A stretch of 64,000 nucleotides of DNA from Streptomyces tsukubensis (GTDB lineage Bacteria > Actinomycetota > Actinomycetes > Streptomycetales > Streptomycetaceae). The position numbers were made by a program, and so were the translations under genes. The stretch covers positions 7,502,001 to 7,566,000 of the forward strand of contig NZ_CP045178.1 in the NCBI RefSeq assembly GCF_009296025.1. Reading direction: 5' to 3'. Shown in pieces: positions 1 through 9,686 of this stretch (the first letter of the stretch is position 1; the number at the start of each line of letters is the position of its first letter). Below the pieces are notes generated by a model. That model made no database searches. It saw only the letters and a list, made by a program, of their open reading frames with translations, and was not told where the DNA came from.

Positions 1-1413
1 GACCAGCGGGACGACCAGGGCGATCAGACTCCCCGAAGGGGCCCGCTTGTTGGACCTGCGGGCATAGCGCCGGTCCACCCGCGCCGCCGCGTAACCCAGC
101 CCCAGCATCCCTGCGGTCATACCGATCGGGCCGAAGTCGATCCACAGTTCCGCCCAGATCGGTGAGGACAGGTTGGTGTTCTTGGTGTCCATCCACTCAC
201 CGACCATCACACCCGTGTCGTTGGGCTTGCTCGCCCAGATGGACCGGGGCACCGCGAACAGCACGGACCCCGCGAGCTGGTTGCCGAAGGTGTGCCCCTC
301 GCCGGAGTGGACGTACGTGATGGTGTTGGCGAACATGCCCACCTGGTCGTAGTCCTTGAGGGCGAGCGGCTCCAGGATGGAGGTGGTCTCCACCGGCTTG
401 TAGTTGTTCTCGTCGTAGCGGAAGCGGTCGGCGAAGGGGAACACGACGAGAGCCACGACCACGCCGAGACTCAGCGCCGACCTGTACATCGCCGCGCTGC
501 GCGGGAAGACGGTGAACAGCAGGGAGAACATCACGGTCAGGAACCAGTAACGCGGATTCGAGATGGGGTTGTTCACCACCGCGTTCAGCAGGGCGAGCGC
601 GGCCCAGGTGGCGATCACCACCACCGACCTGCGGGCCCGGCGCGAGGTGACGAGCCAGCGGGTGTACACCAGAAGGGCGAGCAGCGCGGGCACCGTACCG
701 AAGCCGCGCAGCACCGCCTGGCCCGCCTGGGAGTCGGCCTGGGAGAGCCCCGCGTCCTCGATGCCCGCGATGATCTCCTGCCTGCTGCTGAAGAAGACCG
801 CGGGCCCGCCGAGTTTCATCACGAACACGGCGCTCGCGCCGAACGCGAGGATCACCAGCAGGTACAGCCTCCGCCTGTGCACGAGCGCCGGCCTGCTCTC
901 GCCCCTGCCGTTCCCACCGGGACGCGTCCGCGCGAGCAGCACGCCGACGTCGAAGGCGGCGCAGCCGATCAGGACCAGCGCTATCGCCTCGGTCAGGTCG
1001 GAGCGCGGACCGACGACCGGCGTGGGCTGCTGTCCGAGCACCACCTGGGCCAAGGGGGCCACACCCATCGCCATGTAGACGAAGAGCCAGAACGAACCCT
1101 GGAGGAGTTTGCGGCGGTTGGTGAGCACCATCGCGGAGAGCCGGGCGCCCGAATACACGGTCATGATGATCTGGAGCCAGTACGCCGTGTCCCTGAGTCC
1201 ACCGCCCGGCTGGATGGCCACCAGCAGGGGCATGAAGACCGAGAAGCCGAGCACCAAGGGCACGGAGAGGGCCCGGGAGAGCATCCTGCGCGGCGACAGG
1301 GGCGGACCCCAGGCATTCGCCTCCGCCGCGCTCGGGCCGTCCCCGCCGCCGCCCGTGTTCACGTCGGAGGTCTCCGTCGCCCCCGGCCCCGCGCCCCGTG
1401 TGTCCATCGCCAT
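1..1413 (-). CDS. Polysaccharide polymerase-like integral membrane protein (C-terminus cut by window edge)
   Basis: An open minus-strand frame runs from ATG at 1413 off the left edge, giving about 471 residues. After a ~45-residue hydrophilic Gly/Ala-rich N-terminus it shows many hydrophobic segments separated by short charged loops, including a loop with RFRYDENNYKPVE. It contains SNPRYWFLTVMFSLLF and a late stretch matching O-antigen polymerase (Wzy-like) proteins in style (GEWMDTKNTNLSSPIWAEL). Neighbours are a divergent acetyltransferase and glycosyltransferase and, further right, GDP-fucose and polyprenyl-phosphate sugar transferase genes, so a role in polymerising an extracellular glycan is likely. 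That role is inferred from topology and context; no catalytic motif is diagnostic. An earlier in-frame start is possible, but the upstream DNA is repetitive. Confidence 0.75.
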   Translation of the reverse strand, partial: MAMDTRGAGPGATETSDVNTGGGGDGPSAAEANAWGPPLSPRRMLSRALSVPLVLGFSVFMPLLVAIQPGGGLRDTAYWLQIIMTVYSGARLSAMVLTNRRKLLQGSFWLFVYMAMGVAPLAQVVLGQQPTPVVGPRSDLTEAIALVLIGCAAFDVGVLLARTRPGGNGRGESRPALVHRRRLYLLVILAFGASAVFVMKLGGPAVFFSSRQEIIAGIEDAGLSQADSQAGQAVLRGFGTVPALLALLVYTRWLVTSRRARRSVVVIATWAALALLNAVVNNPISNPRYWFLTVMFSLLFTVFPRSAAMYRSALSLGVVVALVVFPFADRFRYDENNYKPVETTSILEPLALKDYDQVGMFANTITYVHSGEGHTFGNQLAGSVLFAVPRSIWASKPNDTGVMVGEWMDTKNTNLSSPIWAELWIDFGPIGMTAGMLGLGYAAARVDRRYARRSNKRAPSGSLIALVVPLV

Positions 1414-1440
1414 CTGTCTGGCCCCCGCCCCCGGAGTAAC

Positions 1441-1508
1441 GTCCCCGGAACAAGTCTCCGGATACGTCCCGGAACAAGATTCCGGATGTGTCCCCGGAAA
1501 AGATCCCC
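1441..1508. repeat. Direct repeats (about 24 bp, 2.7 copies) in a divergent promoter region
   Basis: Three direct copies begin at 1441, 1466 and 1490. Each starts GTCCC(C)GGAA, and the first two continue into AAG..TCCGGAT. They lie between the start of the polymerase-like gene (1413, minus) and the acetyltransferase gene (1600, plus). Spacing of 24-25 bp is a little over two helical turns, so a regulator could bind one face. Function is not known. Confidence 0.55.
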
Positions 1509-1599
1509 ACAGCAGTCTACCGACGCGCGTGGTCACCATGTGTCAACCATTAGGCTGAGCACACCAGGCGCCAGGGGAGGCGCCGGTGGGGGTGAATTG

Positions 1600-2136
1600 A
1601 TGCGTAATCTCCCGGCCTTCACACTGGCCGGATACGACAAGGGCCGCGGCAAGCTGGTCCAGGCACTGTGGTTCGCCGTGATGAACACCGTCTTCATGGC
1701 GTGGTTCTGCCCGGCGGGGCTGCGGGTCGCGCTGCTGCGCGCCTTCGGGGCGAAGATCGGCGACGGGGTGCTCATCCGGCACCGCGTACGGATCCTGTGG
1801 CCCTGGAAGCTGACCGTCGGCGACCACACCTGGATAGGTGAGGGCGCCTGGCTGCTCAACCTGGAGCCGGTCACCATCGGCGCGCACGTCTGCCTCTCGC
1901 AGGAGGCGATGCTGTGCACGGGCAGCCACGACCACAGGGCGGCGGACTTCCGTTACCGCAACGCCCCGATCACGGTCGCGGACGGCGCCTGGATAGCGGC
2001 CCGCGCCACGGTGCTCGCCGGGGTCTCCGTGGGCAGCCAGTCGGTCGTCGCGGCGGGCACCGTCCTCCACAAGGACCTGCCCGACCTCACCCTGCACACC
2101 GCGGACGGCCGTCGTCCGGTCCAGGAGCCGGTATGA
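1600..2136 (+). CDS. WcaF-like left-handed beta-helix O-acetyltransferase
   Basis: This 178-residue protein has the isoleucine-patch hexapeptide pattern (GDGVLI, GDHTWIGEG, ITVADGAWIAARATVLAGVSVG), with the catalytic-type His in the SHDH segment (TGSHDHRAADF). This is typical of acetyltransferases that modify sugars in colanic acid and capsule pathways; CoA and sugar binding are presumed from the family. The ATG at 1600 follows a purine-rich GGTGGGGGTGA. Its TGA overlaps the ATG of the next gene (ATGA at 2133-2136), so the two are probably translationally coupled. The sugar acceptor cannot be told from sequence. Confidence 0.85.
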   Translation: MRNLPAFTLAGYDKGRGKLVQALWFAVMNTVFMAWFCPAGLRVALLRAFGAKIGDGVLIRHRVRILWPWKLTVGDHTWIGEGAWLLNLEPVTIGAHVCLSQEAMLCTGSHDHRAADFRYRNAPITVADGAWIAARATVLAGVSVGSQSVVAAGTVLHKDLPDLTLHTADGRRPVQEPV

Positions 2137-3278
2137 GGGTCCTGCACGCCGTCACGCTGCACAGCCCCACCCACGCCTTCGGCGGCCCCGTGCGGGTGGC
2201 GCTCAACCTCTCCAAGGGGCTGCGCGCACGCGGCCACGAAGCGCGGATCGTCGCACTCGGCGACGGCTTCGAAGGGGCGCTGCCCACCGAGGTCGAGGGG
2301 GTGCCGGCCGAGCTCTTCCAGGCCCGCAGGTTCGCCCCGCTCGGCTTCAGCGGCATCACCTCACCCGCCCTGCTCGCCGGGGCCGGGCGTCTGGTGCGGG
2401 ACGCGGACGTCGTACACGTCCACCTCGCCCGCGACCTCGTGACACTGCCTTTCGCGCTGGCCGCCCTGCGCGCGGGCAGGCCCCTCGTACTCCAGACGCA
2501 CGGCATGGTCGACCCGAGCGGCCGACTACTGGCGAAGGTGCTCGACGCGCTCGCCGTACGCAGGGTGCTGCGCGGCGCGTCCGCCGTGCTGTACCTGACG
2601 GAACACGAGCGGGCGGCCCTCGACGAGGTGGCGGGCCCGCCGGGACTTGAGCGCACCACACGTCTCGTCAACGGTGTCCCCGCGCAGCCCCAGGGCCCCG
2701 GCCACCCGGGCGGGGCGCCGCACATCCTCTACGCGGCGAGGCTCCAGGCGCGCAAGAGACCCCGTGACTTCGTGGCCGCCGTGCCCGAGATCCTGCGCCA
2801 CCACCCGGACGCCACCTTCACGATCGCGGGACCCGACGAGGGTGAACTCGCCCCCGTGCGGGCGCTCATCGAGGAGCTCGGCCTCAAGGGCACCGTGAGC
2901 GTGCCGGGCAGCCTCTCCGGCCCGGCCATGCTGGACACCCTGCGCGAAGCCACCGTCTACGTACTGCCCGCCGTCGACGAGCCCTTCCCCATGTCGGTCC
3001 TGGAATCGCTCTCCGTCGGCACCCCCGTCGTCATCACCGGCTCCAACGGCCTGGCGAAGGACGTGTCCAGGGCGGGCGCGGGCCGAGTGGTCGAGGGCCC
3101 CGAGGAACTCGCCCCCGCCGTAAGGGAACTCCTCGACCCACCCGCACACCACACGGCCGCCACAGCCGCCGCGAAGCTCGCCGCGGAGTCGTTCTCCATG
3201 GACGCGGTGGTCGACACGCTGCTGACGGTGTACGACACGGCGGTCGAGCGGGGCGCCGGGGCGGCCGGAGAGCGGTAG
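2133..3278 (+). CDS. Family 4 glycosyltransferase (GT-B fold)
   Basis: This 381-residue protein begins MRVLHAVTLHSPTHAFGGP, the usual N-terminal Rossmann strand and Gly-rich loop of GT4 enzymes. Near the C-terminus it has the retaining GT4 signature (EPFPMSVLESLSVGTPVV) with two Glu residues eight apart, which contact the nucleotide sugar. It should transfer a sugar from an NDP donor to a growing lipid-linked oligosaccharide at the inner face of the membrane. It overlaps the acetyltransferase stop by 4 bp, so both act in one pathway. Donor and linkage are not predictable. Confidence 0.88.
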   Translation: MRVLHAVTLHSPTHAFGGPVRVALNLSKGLRARGHEARIVALGDGFEGALPTEVEGVPAELFQARRFAPLGFSGITSPALLAGAGRLVRDADVVHVHLARDLVTLPFALAALRAGRPLVLQTHGMVDPSGRLLAKVLDALAVRRVLRGASAVLYLTEHERAALDEVAGPPGLERTTRLVNGVPAQPQGPGHPGGAPHILYAARLQARKRPRDFVAAVPEILRHHPDATFTIAGPDEGELAPVRALIEELGLKGTVSVPGSLSGPAMLDTLREATVYVLPAVDEPFPMSVLESLSVGTPVVITGSNGLAKDVSRAGAGRVVEGPEELAPAVRELLDPPAHHTAATAAAKLAAESFSMDAVVDTLLTVYDTAVERGAGAAGER

Positions 3279-3378
3279 CAGCGCCCCTGGGGCTCCCGGA
3301 CCGGCCGGTGCCGTCGTCTCCCGGATCGGCCGGTCCCAGTCGTGTCCCAGGCCGACCGGTCCTGTCGCGGATGAGGAA

Positions 3379-3413
3379 CGCCCGTGCCCCCCCTCGGCAG
3401 GGGTGCACGGGCG
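3379..3413. terminator. Stem-loop between convergent genes
   Basis: CGCCCGTGC (3379-3387) pairs with GCACGGGCG (3405-3413), with further C/G pairing inside. It lies between the end of the glycosyltransferase gene (plus) and the end of the lipoprotein gene (minus), so it can serve both. No T-run follows, as is usual in Streptomyces. Confidence 0.7.
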
Positions 3414-3436
3414 TACGGCCGCACGGGGAGTGCCTG

Positions 3437-4126
3437 CTATCCGAGCACCCAGGCATAGCACCCCGTGGAGATGAACTTCTTGGCCCCCGAGGGCACCTTC
3501 GCGTTGATCTCCGTCGCCTTGGACCCGCCCTGCGGGCTCGACGCGAGGACCTTTCCGTCGCTGTCGACCGCCTTCCAGACGCAGTTGTCCGGCGCGTCGG
3601 TGAGGGCCCGGTACGTCCCCGCCGCCGGGTCGGACCTGGTGCCGTCGGAGAAGCCGGCCCGCGCCCTGGCGAGCAGCGGCCTGTACGTGGGGCACAGCTG
3701 CTCGACCGCCTGTACCGCGTCGGGGATCTCCCCCGCGATGAGGGCGCCCACGACCGCGTCCTTGTCCTGGCTCGCCGTCAGCTTGATGCGGTCACAGGCC
3801 TCCTGGCCGCTCTGGAGCACGGCTGCGGGGTCCATGCTCTCCGGTACCCGGCCGCTCAGGTACTGCTTCTGCTTCTTGGTGAAGGAGCCCGTCGCCGGTT
3901 TGATGCTGCTGTCGGACAGCACCGGCCCCGTGGGCTTCGGCGCGGCCGAGGCCGCGCTCTCCGCCTTCTTCTTCGCCGGGTCACCGCCGGCCGAGGCGGA
4001 CGGCGACCCCGCGGCCGAGTCCGCGCCGGACTTGCCGTCCCCGTCCGAGCCGCAGGCGGTCAGCGCGACCAGGGCGGCGGTCAGTACGGCTGCCGCCGCC
4101 GCGGGGCGCCGGTGGAATGGACGCAT
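3437..4126 (-). CDS. Secreted lipoprotein of unknown function
   Basis: The 229-residue product starts MRPFHRRPAAAAAVLTAAL and has a lipobox LTAC (Cys about residue 24), so it should be lipidated and held on the outer face of the membrane. A low-complexity linker rich in Ser, Ala, Gly and Lys follows, then a globular domain with three further cysteines (EACDR, QLCPTY, NCVW) and a fourth close to the end (STGCYAWVLG). An AGGAG sequence precedes ATG 4126. The gene is downstream of and co-directional with the large LamG protein, separated by a terminator hairpin. No known family was recognised. Confidence 0.82.
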   Translation of the reverse strand: MRPFHRRPAAAAAVLTAALVALTACGSDGDGKSGADSAAGSPSASAGGDPAKKKAESAASAAPKPTGPVLSDSSIKPATGSFTKKQKQYLSGRVPESMDPAAVLQSGQEACDRIKLTASQDKDAVVGALIAGEIPDAVQAVEQLCPTYRPLLARARAGFSDGTRSDPAAGTYRALTDAPDNCVWKAVDSDGKVLASSPQGGSKATEINAKVPSGAKKFISTGCYAWVLG

Positions 4127-4200
4127 GGGACAACTCCTGAACTGAGCCTGAACTGGGGCGTGCGCCGGGCCGGGGGACGGTCCAGCGCCGCCGGGATGTG

Positions 4201-4234
4201 GTGCGGGGCCGGACGTCACCGCCCGGCCCCGCAC
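4201..4234 (-). terminator. Perfect 12-bp stem-loop after the LamG-protein gene
   Basis: GTGCGGGGCCGG (4201-4212) and CCGGCCCCGCAC (4223-4234) are perfect inverted copies with a 10-nt loop. They sit 19 bp beyond the stop of the minus-strand gene ending at 4253. This is a strong factor-independent-type hairpin without a T-tract. Confidence 0.8.
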
Positions 4235-4252
4235 ACTTCTGCTACCGCTGGG

Positions 4253-6979
4253 TCACGGCGTGCCGAAGGTCAGCATGAGCTGCGGAGTGCTCTCCGCGGC
4301 CGTCGCCTCGCTCGACCAGAGCCACAGCGGGTCCGTACCCGTACCCGTGAGCGCCAGGCTGTACGACGAGCCGAGCGCGGCCGAGAGCGCCGTCTTGTCG
4401 AGCAGCGCCGAATAGACGGTGGAACCCTCCGTCGCGCCGCTGATCGAGCCGAGCTTGGACGTGCCGAGGGTGGGCTTGTTCTTGTACGTCACCCCGTCCT
4501 CGGTCCAGTCACCGGTGACAGGGACCACGTTCTGGGTGTCGGTGGAACCCGCGCCGGCCTGCGTGGACGTCTTGACCGCGAGCCGGGCGCTCTTGAGCAC
4601 CTGCCCGGCGGGGGCCTTCGGAAGATCGAACCGCAGGTACGACTCGTACGCCGAGGTGGCACGCACCGCGAGTGAACTGGACGCGCCGTAGTTGGTGCTC
4701 GGCGCCCCCGCGTTCACATACGAGTCCTCCTTGGCCTGCACCGACGTGGTGGTGTCGGCGGGTACCGAGGCCAGGGAGAAGTGGTTGGCCACCTGCGACG
4801 CCGAGAGAACCGAGGGGTACACGGCGGTCTCGTCGATCTGCCCGGCGAAGAAGCTGCTGGTCGGGGCGGACGGCCAGCCGCTCGTGTTGTCACCGCCGAC
4901 GTGCCAGTAACCCTTGTACTCGTCGCTGCCCGTCACGTCGTTGGTGCCGGAGAGCTTGCCGTCGACGTACAGCGCCATGCCGGAGGAACCCTGGCTGGCG
5001 ACGACGTGGTGCCACTTGCCGTCGTTGTAGCTGCCGGGTGTGGAGACGGTCTTCGGCAGCCCCGGGTGGGCGCCGAACACCAGCTTCCCGGCGTCCGACA
5101 TGTAGACCATCTTGTCGTAGTTGCCGCTGCCCCTGGCGCCGTTCTGGTCGCCGAACCCGATCAGCTTGCCGCCGCGCTTGGTCGTCGTCTTGAACCAGGT
5201 CTCCACGGTGAAGGGACCCTTCACCGTGGTCGGCGTGTCCGAGTAGATCTGCTGGTCGGTGCCGTCGAGACCGACCGCCTTGGACGATCCGCTGACAGCG
5301 CCGGGCCCCTGCGCGAGCGAGGGGGCGTTGGCGTACAGGCCGTGCTGGTTGCCGGGGGAGAGGTCACCCGCGAACGGGGTGGTCTTCTCGTCGTAGCGCC
5401 AGTAGAGCTGCGCGCCGTCGCCGAGCACCGCGTTGGCGTACGGCTCCGCCGCGTCGGGCACGGTGACGGAGGCCGTCGCGGACAGCGCGCTCGTGTTGCC
5501 CGCCGCGTCCGTCGCCGTCACCCGGTAGGTGTAGCTCTGACCGGGCTTCACGGTGGTGTCCGTGAACTGCATCTGCGGGCGCGACCAGGGAAGCGAGTCG
5601 CCCGTCGCCGTGTGGATCGGCGTCGAGGAACCGTTGCGGTAGACCTTGTACGTCAGCTTGCTGTCGTCCAGGTCGGTGCTGCTGCGCCAGCGCACCTGCG
5701 CCGCGGTGGGCTTGACGCTCGCCGCGCTCGCCTGCGGCACGGTGGGCGCCCCGGTGTCGGGGCCCGAGGCGAACCGCGTCAGACCCTGCGCCGCCGAGCC
5801 GTTCACCGTGGTGAACTCGCCGCCGACCCAGAGGTACTTGGTGGACCCGCTGCCGGATATGGACATCGTGCGGGGGCCGATGCCCTCGCCGAGCCCGTCA
5901 TTGGTGTTGGGGAACCAGCCGAGCTTGCCGACGCTGGTGGTGGGCTGCGCGAGCAGGTGCTGGCGCGCCCCGTCCGGGTACTCCCCGACGCTGGAGCAGT
6001 CGTGCGCGTGCGAGGCGCTGTAGAGCACGTCCTTGTACGGCAGGACCGACTGTGTCGCGCCCAGGCAGGTGTCGCGCCAGCGCTGGTTGAAGTCACTCAG
6101 ATTCAGCGCGATCCGGCCGTCGAATACACCGCCGCCGGTGCCTTCGTTGCCGGTGTAGAACCCGGTGGCGTCGGCCGCGACGGACTTCACGACCGAGTTC
6201 TTCGGCACGAAGTTCTTCGGGTACGTCTTCACGTTCCCGCCGGTCGTGGCGTCCACCACGGCCAGGGCGTGCGAGTCCGCGCCGTTCATGGTGAGGAAGT
6301 CGCCGCCCAGCAGGACGTTCTTCCCGTCGGGCGTCACCGCGACGGTACGGCCCGGCAGGTCCGCGTCGGCCTTGAAGGACCGCAGCGCGCCCGACGTACG
6401 GTCGACGGCGGCGAAACGCTTCCTCGACTCACCGGCGACGCTGTTGAAGTCGCCACCCGCGTAGACCGTGTCGTCGGTGACGGCGAGCGCCCTGACGGTG
6501 GCGGCGAAGCTCGGGTGGAAGTCCGTCTTCGGCTTGCAGGTCGCGATGTCGATCGCGGCCAGGCTGGAGACGGGGGTGCCGTTCACGGCGCCGAAGTAGC
6601 CGCCGACGTACAGCGTTTTCTGGTCGGGCGACACGGCCATCGCACGGACCGTCGCGGTGCCGCTCGACACGGTGAACGACAGGTCACAGTTGGTGGGCGC
6701 GCCCGTGGCCGCGTCCATGGCGACGAAGTTGACCGCGGAGCGCGCTGTGCCACTGCCGCCGTCGGGCGGACGCACCTGCGAGAAGGTGCCGCCGACGAAG
6801 ACGGTGTCGCCCGCCTGGGCCATGGCCCAGACGATGCCGTTGGTCTGCCAGGTCGGCAGATCATCGGCGGTGAAGGCCACCGGCGGAGTGAGGGCCGCCG
6901 CCTGAGGCATGGCGGTCACCCCGAGACCTACGGTGACGGACAGGACGAGGGCAGCCGAAAGCCCTCTTGATCTGTGCAT
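4253..6979 (-). CDS. Large secreted multidomain protein: GGxF-repeat propeller, FN3, LamG and CBM96/DNRLRE-like domains
   Basis: The 908-residue protein starts at ATG 6979 behind GGGGGG and has a cleavable signal peptide ending about AAA (residue 29). Residues ~35-400 carry repeated VGGTF, VGGYF, AGGDF, LGGDF and VGGEF motifs, as in beta-propeller extracellular proteins. Residues ~420-505 look like a fibronectin type III domain (YTYRVTATDAAGNTS). Residues ~515-690 look like a LamG/concanavalin fold (FTVETWFKT, WHHVVASQ, ALYVDGKLSG). The C-terminus (~735-905) resembles a CBM96/DNRLRE carbohydrate-binding domain (DSYVNAGAPSTNYG, YLRFDLP). No hydrolase active site was recognised, so a glycan-binding surface or matrix protein is likely, in keeping with the polysaccharide genes around it. 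Confidence 0.87.
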   Translation of the reverse strand: MHRSRGLSAALVLSVTVGLGVTAMPQAAALTPPVAFTADDLPTWQTNGIVWAMAQAGDTVFVGGTFSQVRPPDGGSGTARSAVNFVAMDAATGAPTNCDLSFTVSSGTATVRAMAVSPDQKTLYVGGYFGAVNGTPVSSLAAIDIATCKPKTDFHPSFAATVRALAVTDDTVYAGGDFNSVAGESRKRFAAVDRTSGALRSFKADADLPGRTVAVTPDGKNVLLGGDFLTMNGADSHALAVVDATTGGNVKTYPKNFVPKNSVVKSVAADATGFYTGNEGTGGGVFDGRIALNLSDFNQRWRDTCLGATQSVLPYKDVLYSASHAHDCSSVGEYPDGARQHLLAQPTTSVGKLGWFPNTNDGLGEGIGPRTMSISGSGSTKYLWVGGEFTTVNGSAAQGLTRFASGPDTGAPTVPQASAASVKPTAAQVRWRSSTDLDDSKLTYKVYRNGSSTPIHTATGDSLPWSRPQMQFTDTTVKPGQSYTYRVTATDAAGNTSALSATASVTVPDAAEPYANAVLGDGAQLYWRYDEKTTPFAGDLSPGNQHGLYANAPSLAQGPGAVSGSSKAVGLDGTDQQIYSDTPTTVKGPFTVETWFKTTTKRGGKLIGFGDQNGARGSGNYDKMVYMSDAGKLVFGAHPGLPKTVSTPGSYNDGKWHHVVASQGSSGMALYVDGKLSGTNDVTGSDEYKGYWHVGGDNTSGWPSAPTSSFFAGQIDETAVYPSVLSASQVANHFSLASVPADTTTSVQAKEDSYVNAGAPSTNYGASSSLAVRATSAYESYLRFDLPKAPAGQVLKSARLAVKTSTQAGAGSTDTQNVVPVTGDWTEDGVTYKNKPTLGTSKLGSISGATEGSTVYSALLDKTALSAALGSSYSLALTGTGTDPLWLWSSEATAAESTPQLMLTFGTP

Positions 6980-7281
6980 GTACCCCCCAGGCGTTCGAGC
7001 CCAGATATGCGGCCTGATCCGGCCGGACTGACGAGTCATCTTCTCGCAAACACGTTGGCGAACTGCACCCGGGGGACGCTTCATAGGCCACCCTTGACCC
7101 TTTCGGTATCAAGCGTAATCACGAGCCGCCACAAAACGGTCGCCCCCGGAGCGTGACAGGACCGCTCCTGACAACCCGCGCGGAAGAAATCCTTCCGGAA
7201 CTCCCTTACGGCGTGCGCCCCGAGGCACTTCAACGGTCTGTACTCATGGTGTGCTCCAGCGGCCCGTGCGGATGCGGTGCC

Positions 7282-8295
7282 TCAGCGGTCTATTCGGACG
7301 TTGGCCCCGGCCAACTGGTCCTCGACCTGCCGCAGATCGGCGTCGACCATGATCCTGGCCAGCTCCTCCACCATGACCGACGGCTTCCAGCCCAGCAGCT
7401 CCCGCGCCTTGCCCGCGTCGCCGATCAGCGCGTCCACCTCGCTGGGGCGCTCGTACTTCGGGTCGTAGCGTACGTACTCCGCCGAATCGAGACCGGCGTG
7501 CGCGAAGGCCGTTTCCACGAACTCCCGCACGGTGGCGGCGACTCCGGTCGCCACCACGTAGTCGGTCGGCTCGTCGTGCTGGAGCATCCGCCACATCGCG
7601 TCCACGTACTCGGGCGCGTAGCCCCAGTCGCGTACGGCGTCGAGATTGCCCAGGTAGAGGCGGTCCTGGAGACCGGCCTTGATGCGCGCGACGGCCCTGG
7701 TGATCTTCCTGGTCACGAACGTCTCGCCGCGGCGCGGGGACTCGTGGTTGAAGAGGATGCCGTTCACCGCGAACATGCCGTAGGCCTCGCGGTAGTTCAC
7801 CGTCGTCCAGTACGCGAAGACCTTGGCGGCCCCGTACGGGCTGCGCGGGTGGAACGGCGTCGCCTCGTTCTGCGGGGGCGGGGTCGCGCCGAACATCTCC
7901 GAGGACGAGGCCTGGTAGATCTTGGTCCGCACACCGCTCGCCCGGATCGCTTCGAGCAGCCGCAGGGCGCCGAGACCCGTCACGTCACCGGTGTAGAGCG
8001 GCGCGTCGAAGGAGACCCTGACATGCGACTGGGCGCCGAGGTTGTACACCTCGTCGGGGCCGATGTCGCGCAACAGATTGACCAGCGCCACCCCGTCGCT
8101 GAGGTCGGCGTGGTGCAGCACCAGGGAGCGGTCGGCCTGCTGCGGGCCCTGGTAGATGTGGTCGATACGCTCGGTGTTGAAGCTCGACGAGCGTCTCACC
8201 AGGCCATGGACCGTGTACCCCTTCGACAGCAGCAGCTCGGCCAGGTAGGAACCGTCCTGGCCGGTGACTCCGGTGATCAACGCGGTCTTGCTCAT
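7282..8295 (-). CDS. gmd: GDP-mannose 4,6-dehydratase
   Basis: The 337-residue protein converts GDP-D-mannose to GDP-4-keto-6-deoxy-D-mannose, the first step to GDP-fucose and related sugars. It shows the NADP-binding [15 protein letters not shown] loop, the [13 protein letters not shown] segment characteristic of Gmd, the SSSEMFG motif and a [11 protein letters not shown]xxxK catalytic pair, and the [16 protein letters not shown] signature. Length is normal. ATG 8295 follows GGGAGGGG. It is divergent from fcl, which carries out the next step, across a 281-bp gap that probably holds both promoters. Confidence 0.95.
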   Translation of the reverse strand: MSKTALITGVTGQDGSYLAELLLSKGYTVHGLVRRSSSFNTERIDHIYQGPQQADRSLVLHHADLSDGVALVNLLRDIGPDEVYNLGAQSHVRVSFDAPLYTGDVTGLGALRLLEAIRASGVRTKIYQASSSEMFGATPPPQNEATPFHPRSPYGAAKVFAYWTTVNYREAYGMFAVNGILFNHESPRRGETFVTRKITRAVARIKAGLQDRLYLGNLDAVRDWGYAPEYVDAMWRMLQHDEPTDYVVATGVAATVREFVETAFAHAGLDSAEYVRYDPKYERPSEVDALIGDAGKARELLGWKPSVMVEELARIMVDADLRQVEDQLAGANVRIDR

Positions 8296-8576
8296 ATGTG
8301 GTGCCCCTCCCGAACCGACAGGCCCGCGACTGAGCCGCCCCCTCGGTTCATGTCTTCCCTGTGGTGTGTGACGTGGTTCATCGCGTGGCCTCCGAAGAGC
8401 CCCCGCGCGGTGGTGCGCGCGCGGTGGAGCACGCTCTGTCCCCTGCTCGGGGAGCGTTGTCCGTTTCCCCGGGAGCTGGACGCCCCGCAGGGGAAGTGGT
8501 GCTCTTTGCCACGGAATGAGAAAGAAAACGGTATCTCGGTGCCACTGGGGCGGCTCGTCCTGGCATGATCCGGACC

Positions 8577-9518
8577 ATGACCCAACCGCTGCTGCCAGCA
8601 CACGCCCGTATATTCGTCGCGGGCCACCGCGGTCTCGTGGGCTCCGCCGTGGCCCGCAGGCTGACCGCCGAAGGACATGAGGTGCTGACCCGCACCCGCG
8701 CGGAACTCGACCTGCGGGACGCCGCGGCGACCGCCGCCCATCTGCGGGAGACCCGCCCCGACGCCGTCGTCCTGGCCGCCGCCAAGGTCGGCGGGATCAT
8801 GGCGAACAGCACCTACCCCGTGCAGTTCCTTGAGGAGAACCTCCAGATCCAGCTGAGCGTCATCGCGGGAGCGCACGGAGCGGGCGTGGGCAGACTGCTC
8901 TTCCTCGGCTCCTCCTGCATCTACCCGAAGCTCGCGCCGCAGCCGATCAGCGAGGACTCCCTGCTGACCGGCCCCCTGGAGCCCACCAACGAGGCGTACG
9001 CGCTGGCCAAGATCGCCGGAATCGTGCAGATCCAGTCCTACCGCAGGCAGTACGGCGCGGCCTACATCTCCGCGATGCCGACCAATCTCTACGGCCCGGG
9101 GGACAACTTCGACCTGGAGACCTCCCACGTCCTGCCCGCCCTCATCCGCCGCTTCCACGAGGCCCGCGCCGAGGGGCGCGAGGAGGTGACGCTCTGGGGC
9201 TCCGGAACCCCGCGCCGCGAATTCCTGCACGTCGACGACCTGGCAGCCGCGTGCTCGCTGCTGCTGCGCTCCTACGACGGTGACGAGCCCGTCAACGTCG
9301 GCTGCGGCGACGACCTCACCATCCGCGAACTCGCCGCGACCGTCGCCTCGGTGACCGGCTTCGAGGGCCGGATCGGCTGGGACACCGGCAAGCCCGACGG
9401 GACACCCCGCAAGCTGCTCGACATCTCCCGGCTCGGGGCCCTCGGCTGGAAGCCGGAGATCCCGCTGCGCGACGGCATCGCGGCCACCTACGCGCACTGG
9501 CTCGGCGAAGAAGGCTGA
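8577..9518 (+). CDS. fcl: GDP-L-fucose synthase (GDP-4-keto-6-deoxymannose epimerase/reductase)
   Basis: This extended SDR enzyme of about 313 residues epimerises and reduces the Gmd product to GDP-L-fucose. Seen are [14 protein letters not shown] for NADPH binding, KVGGIMAN, the [13 protein letters not shown] motif and the YALAKIAG YxxxK motif, all diagnostic of Fcl/WcaG. The start may be ATG 8577 or the in-frame ATG 8565; neither has a good ribosome binding site, so the gene may be leaderless or weakly initiated. It pairs functionally with the divergent gmd. A different 6-deoxyhexose product is possible but less likely. Confidence 0.93.
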   Translation: MTQPLLPAHARIFVAGHRGLVGSAVARRLTAEGHEVLTRTRAELDLRDAAATAAHLRETRPDAVVLAAAKVGGIMANSTYPVQFLEENLQIQLSVIAGAHGAGVGRLLFLGSSCIYPKLAPQPISEDSLLTGPLEPTNEAYALAKIAGIVQIQSYRRQYGAAYISAMPTNLYGPGDNFDLETSHVLPALIRRFHEARAEGREEVTLWGSGTPRREFLHVDDLAAACSLLLRSYDGDEPVNVGCGDDLTIRELAATVASVTGFEGRIGWDTGKPDGTPRKLLDISRLGALGWKPEIPLRDGIAATYAHWLGEEG

Positions 9519-9530
9519 GGGACCGGCGCT

Positions 9531-9546
9531 CCGGGGGAGACCCCGG
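9531..9546. terminator. Small GC-rich hairpin between convergent genes
   Basis: CCGGGG (9531-9536) pairs with CCCCGG (9541-9546) around a GAGA tetraloop, just after the fcl stop and before the end of the opposing sugar transferase gene. It is short but placed as a shared terminator. Confidence 0.45.
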
Positions 9547-9686
9547 GGCGTCGGACCGGCGTGCGGGGCCCGACGGTCGTGACGAGCGGCCTGCCGGTCA
9601 GGACGGGCCGGACCGCACCACGGCCGTCCGGCTCTCTCGCCAAGACCGAGGGCACCCCCGTGGTGCGCACGCACGACGACCCGGCC

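Noticed and set aside
197..1510. 437-residue minus-strand frame
   Set aside because: Arg/Gly/Pro-rich shadow of the polymerase-like gene, which lies in another frame on the same strand and has clear membrane spans.
292..1596. Long plus-strand frame reading into the acetyltransferase
   Set aside because: The real acetyltransferase starts at 1600; the upstream part is antisense to the membrane protein and has low-complexity His/Arg composition.
4781..6970. 729-residue plus-strand frame opposite the LamG protein
   Set aside because: Val/Gly/Arg-rich shadow without motifs; the minus frame has a signal peptide and recognisable domains.
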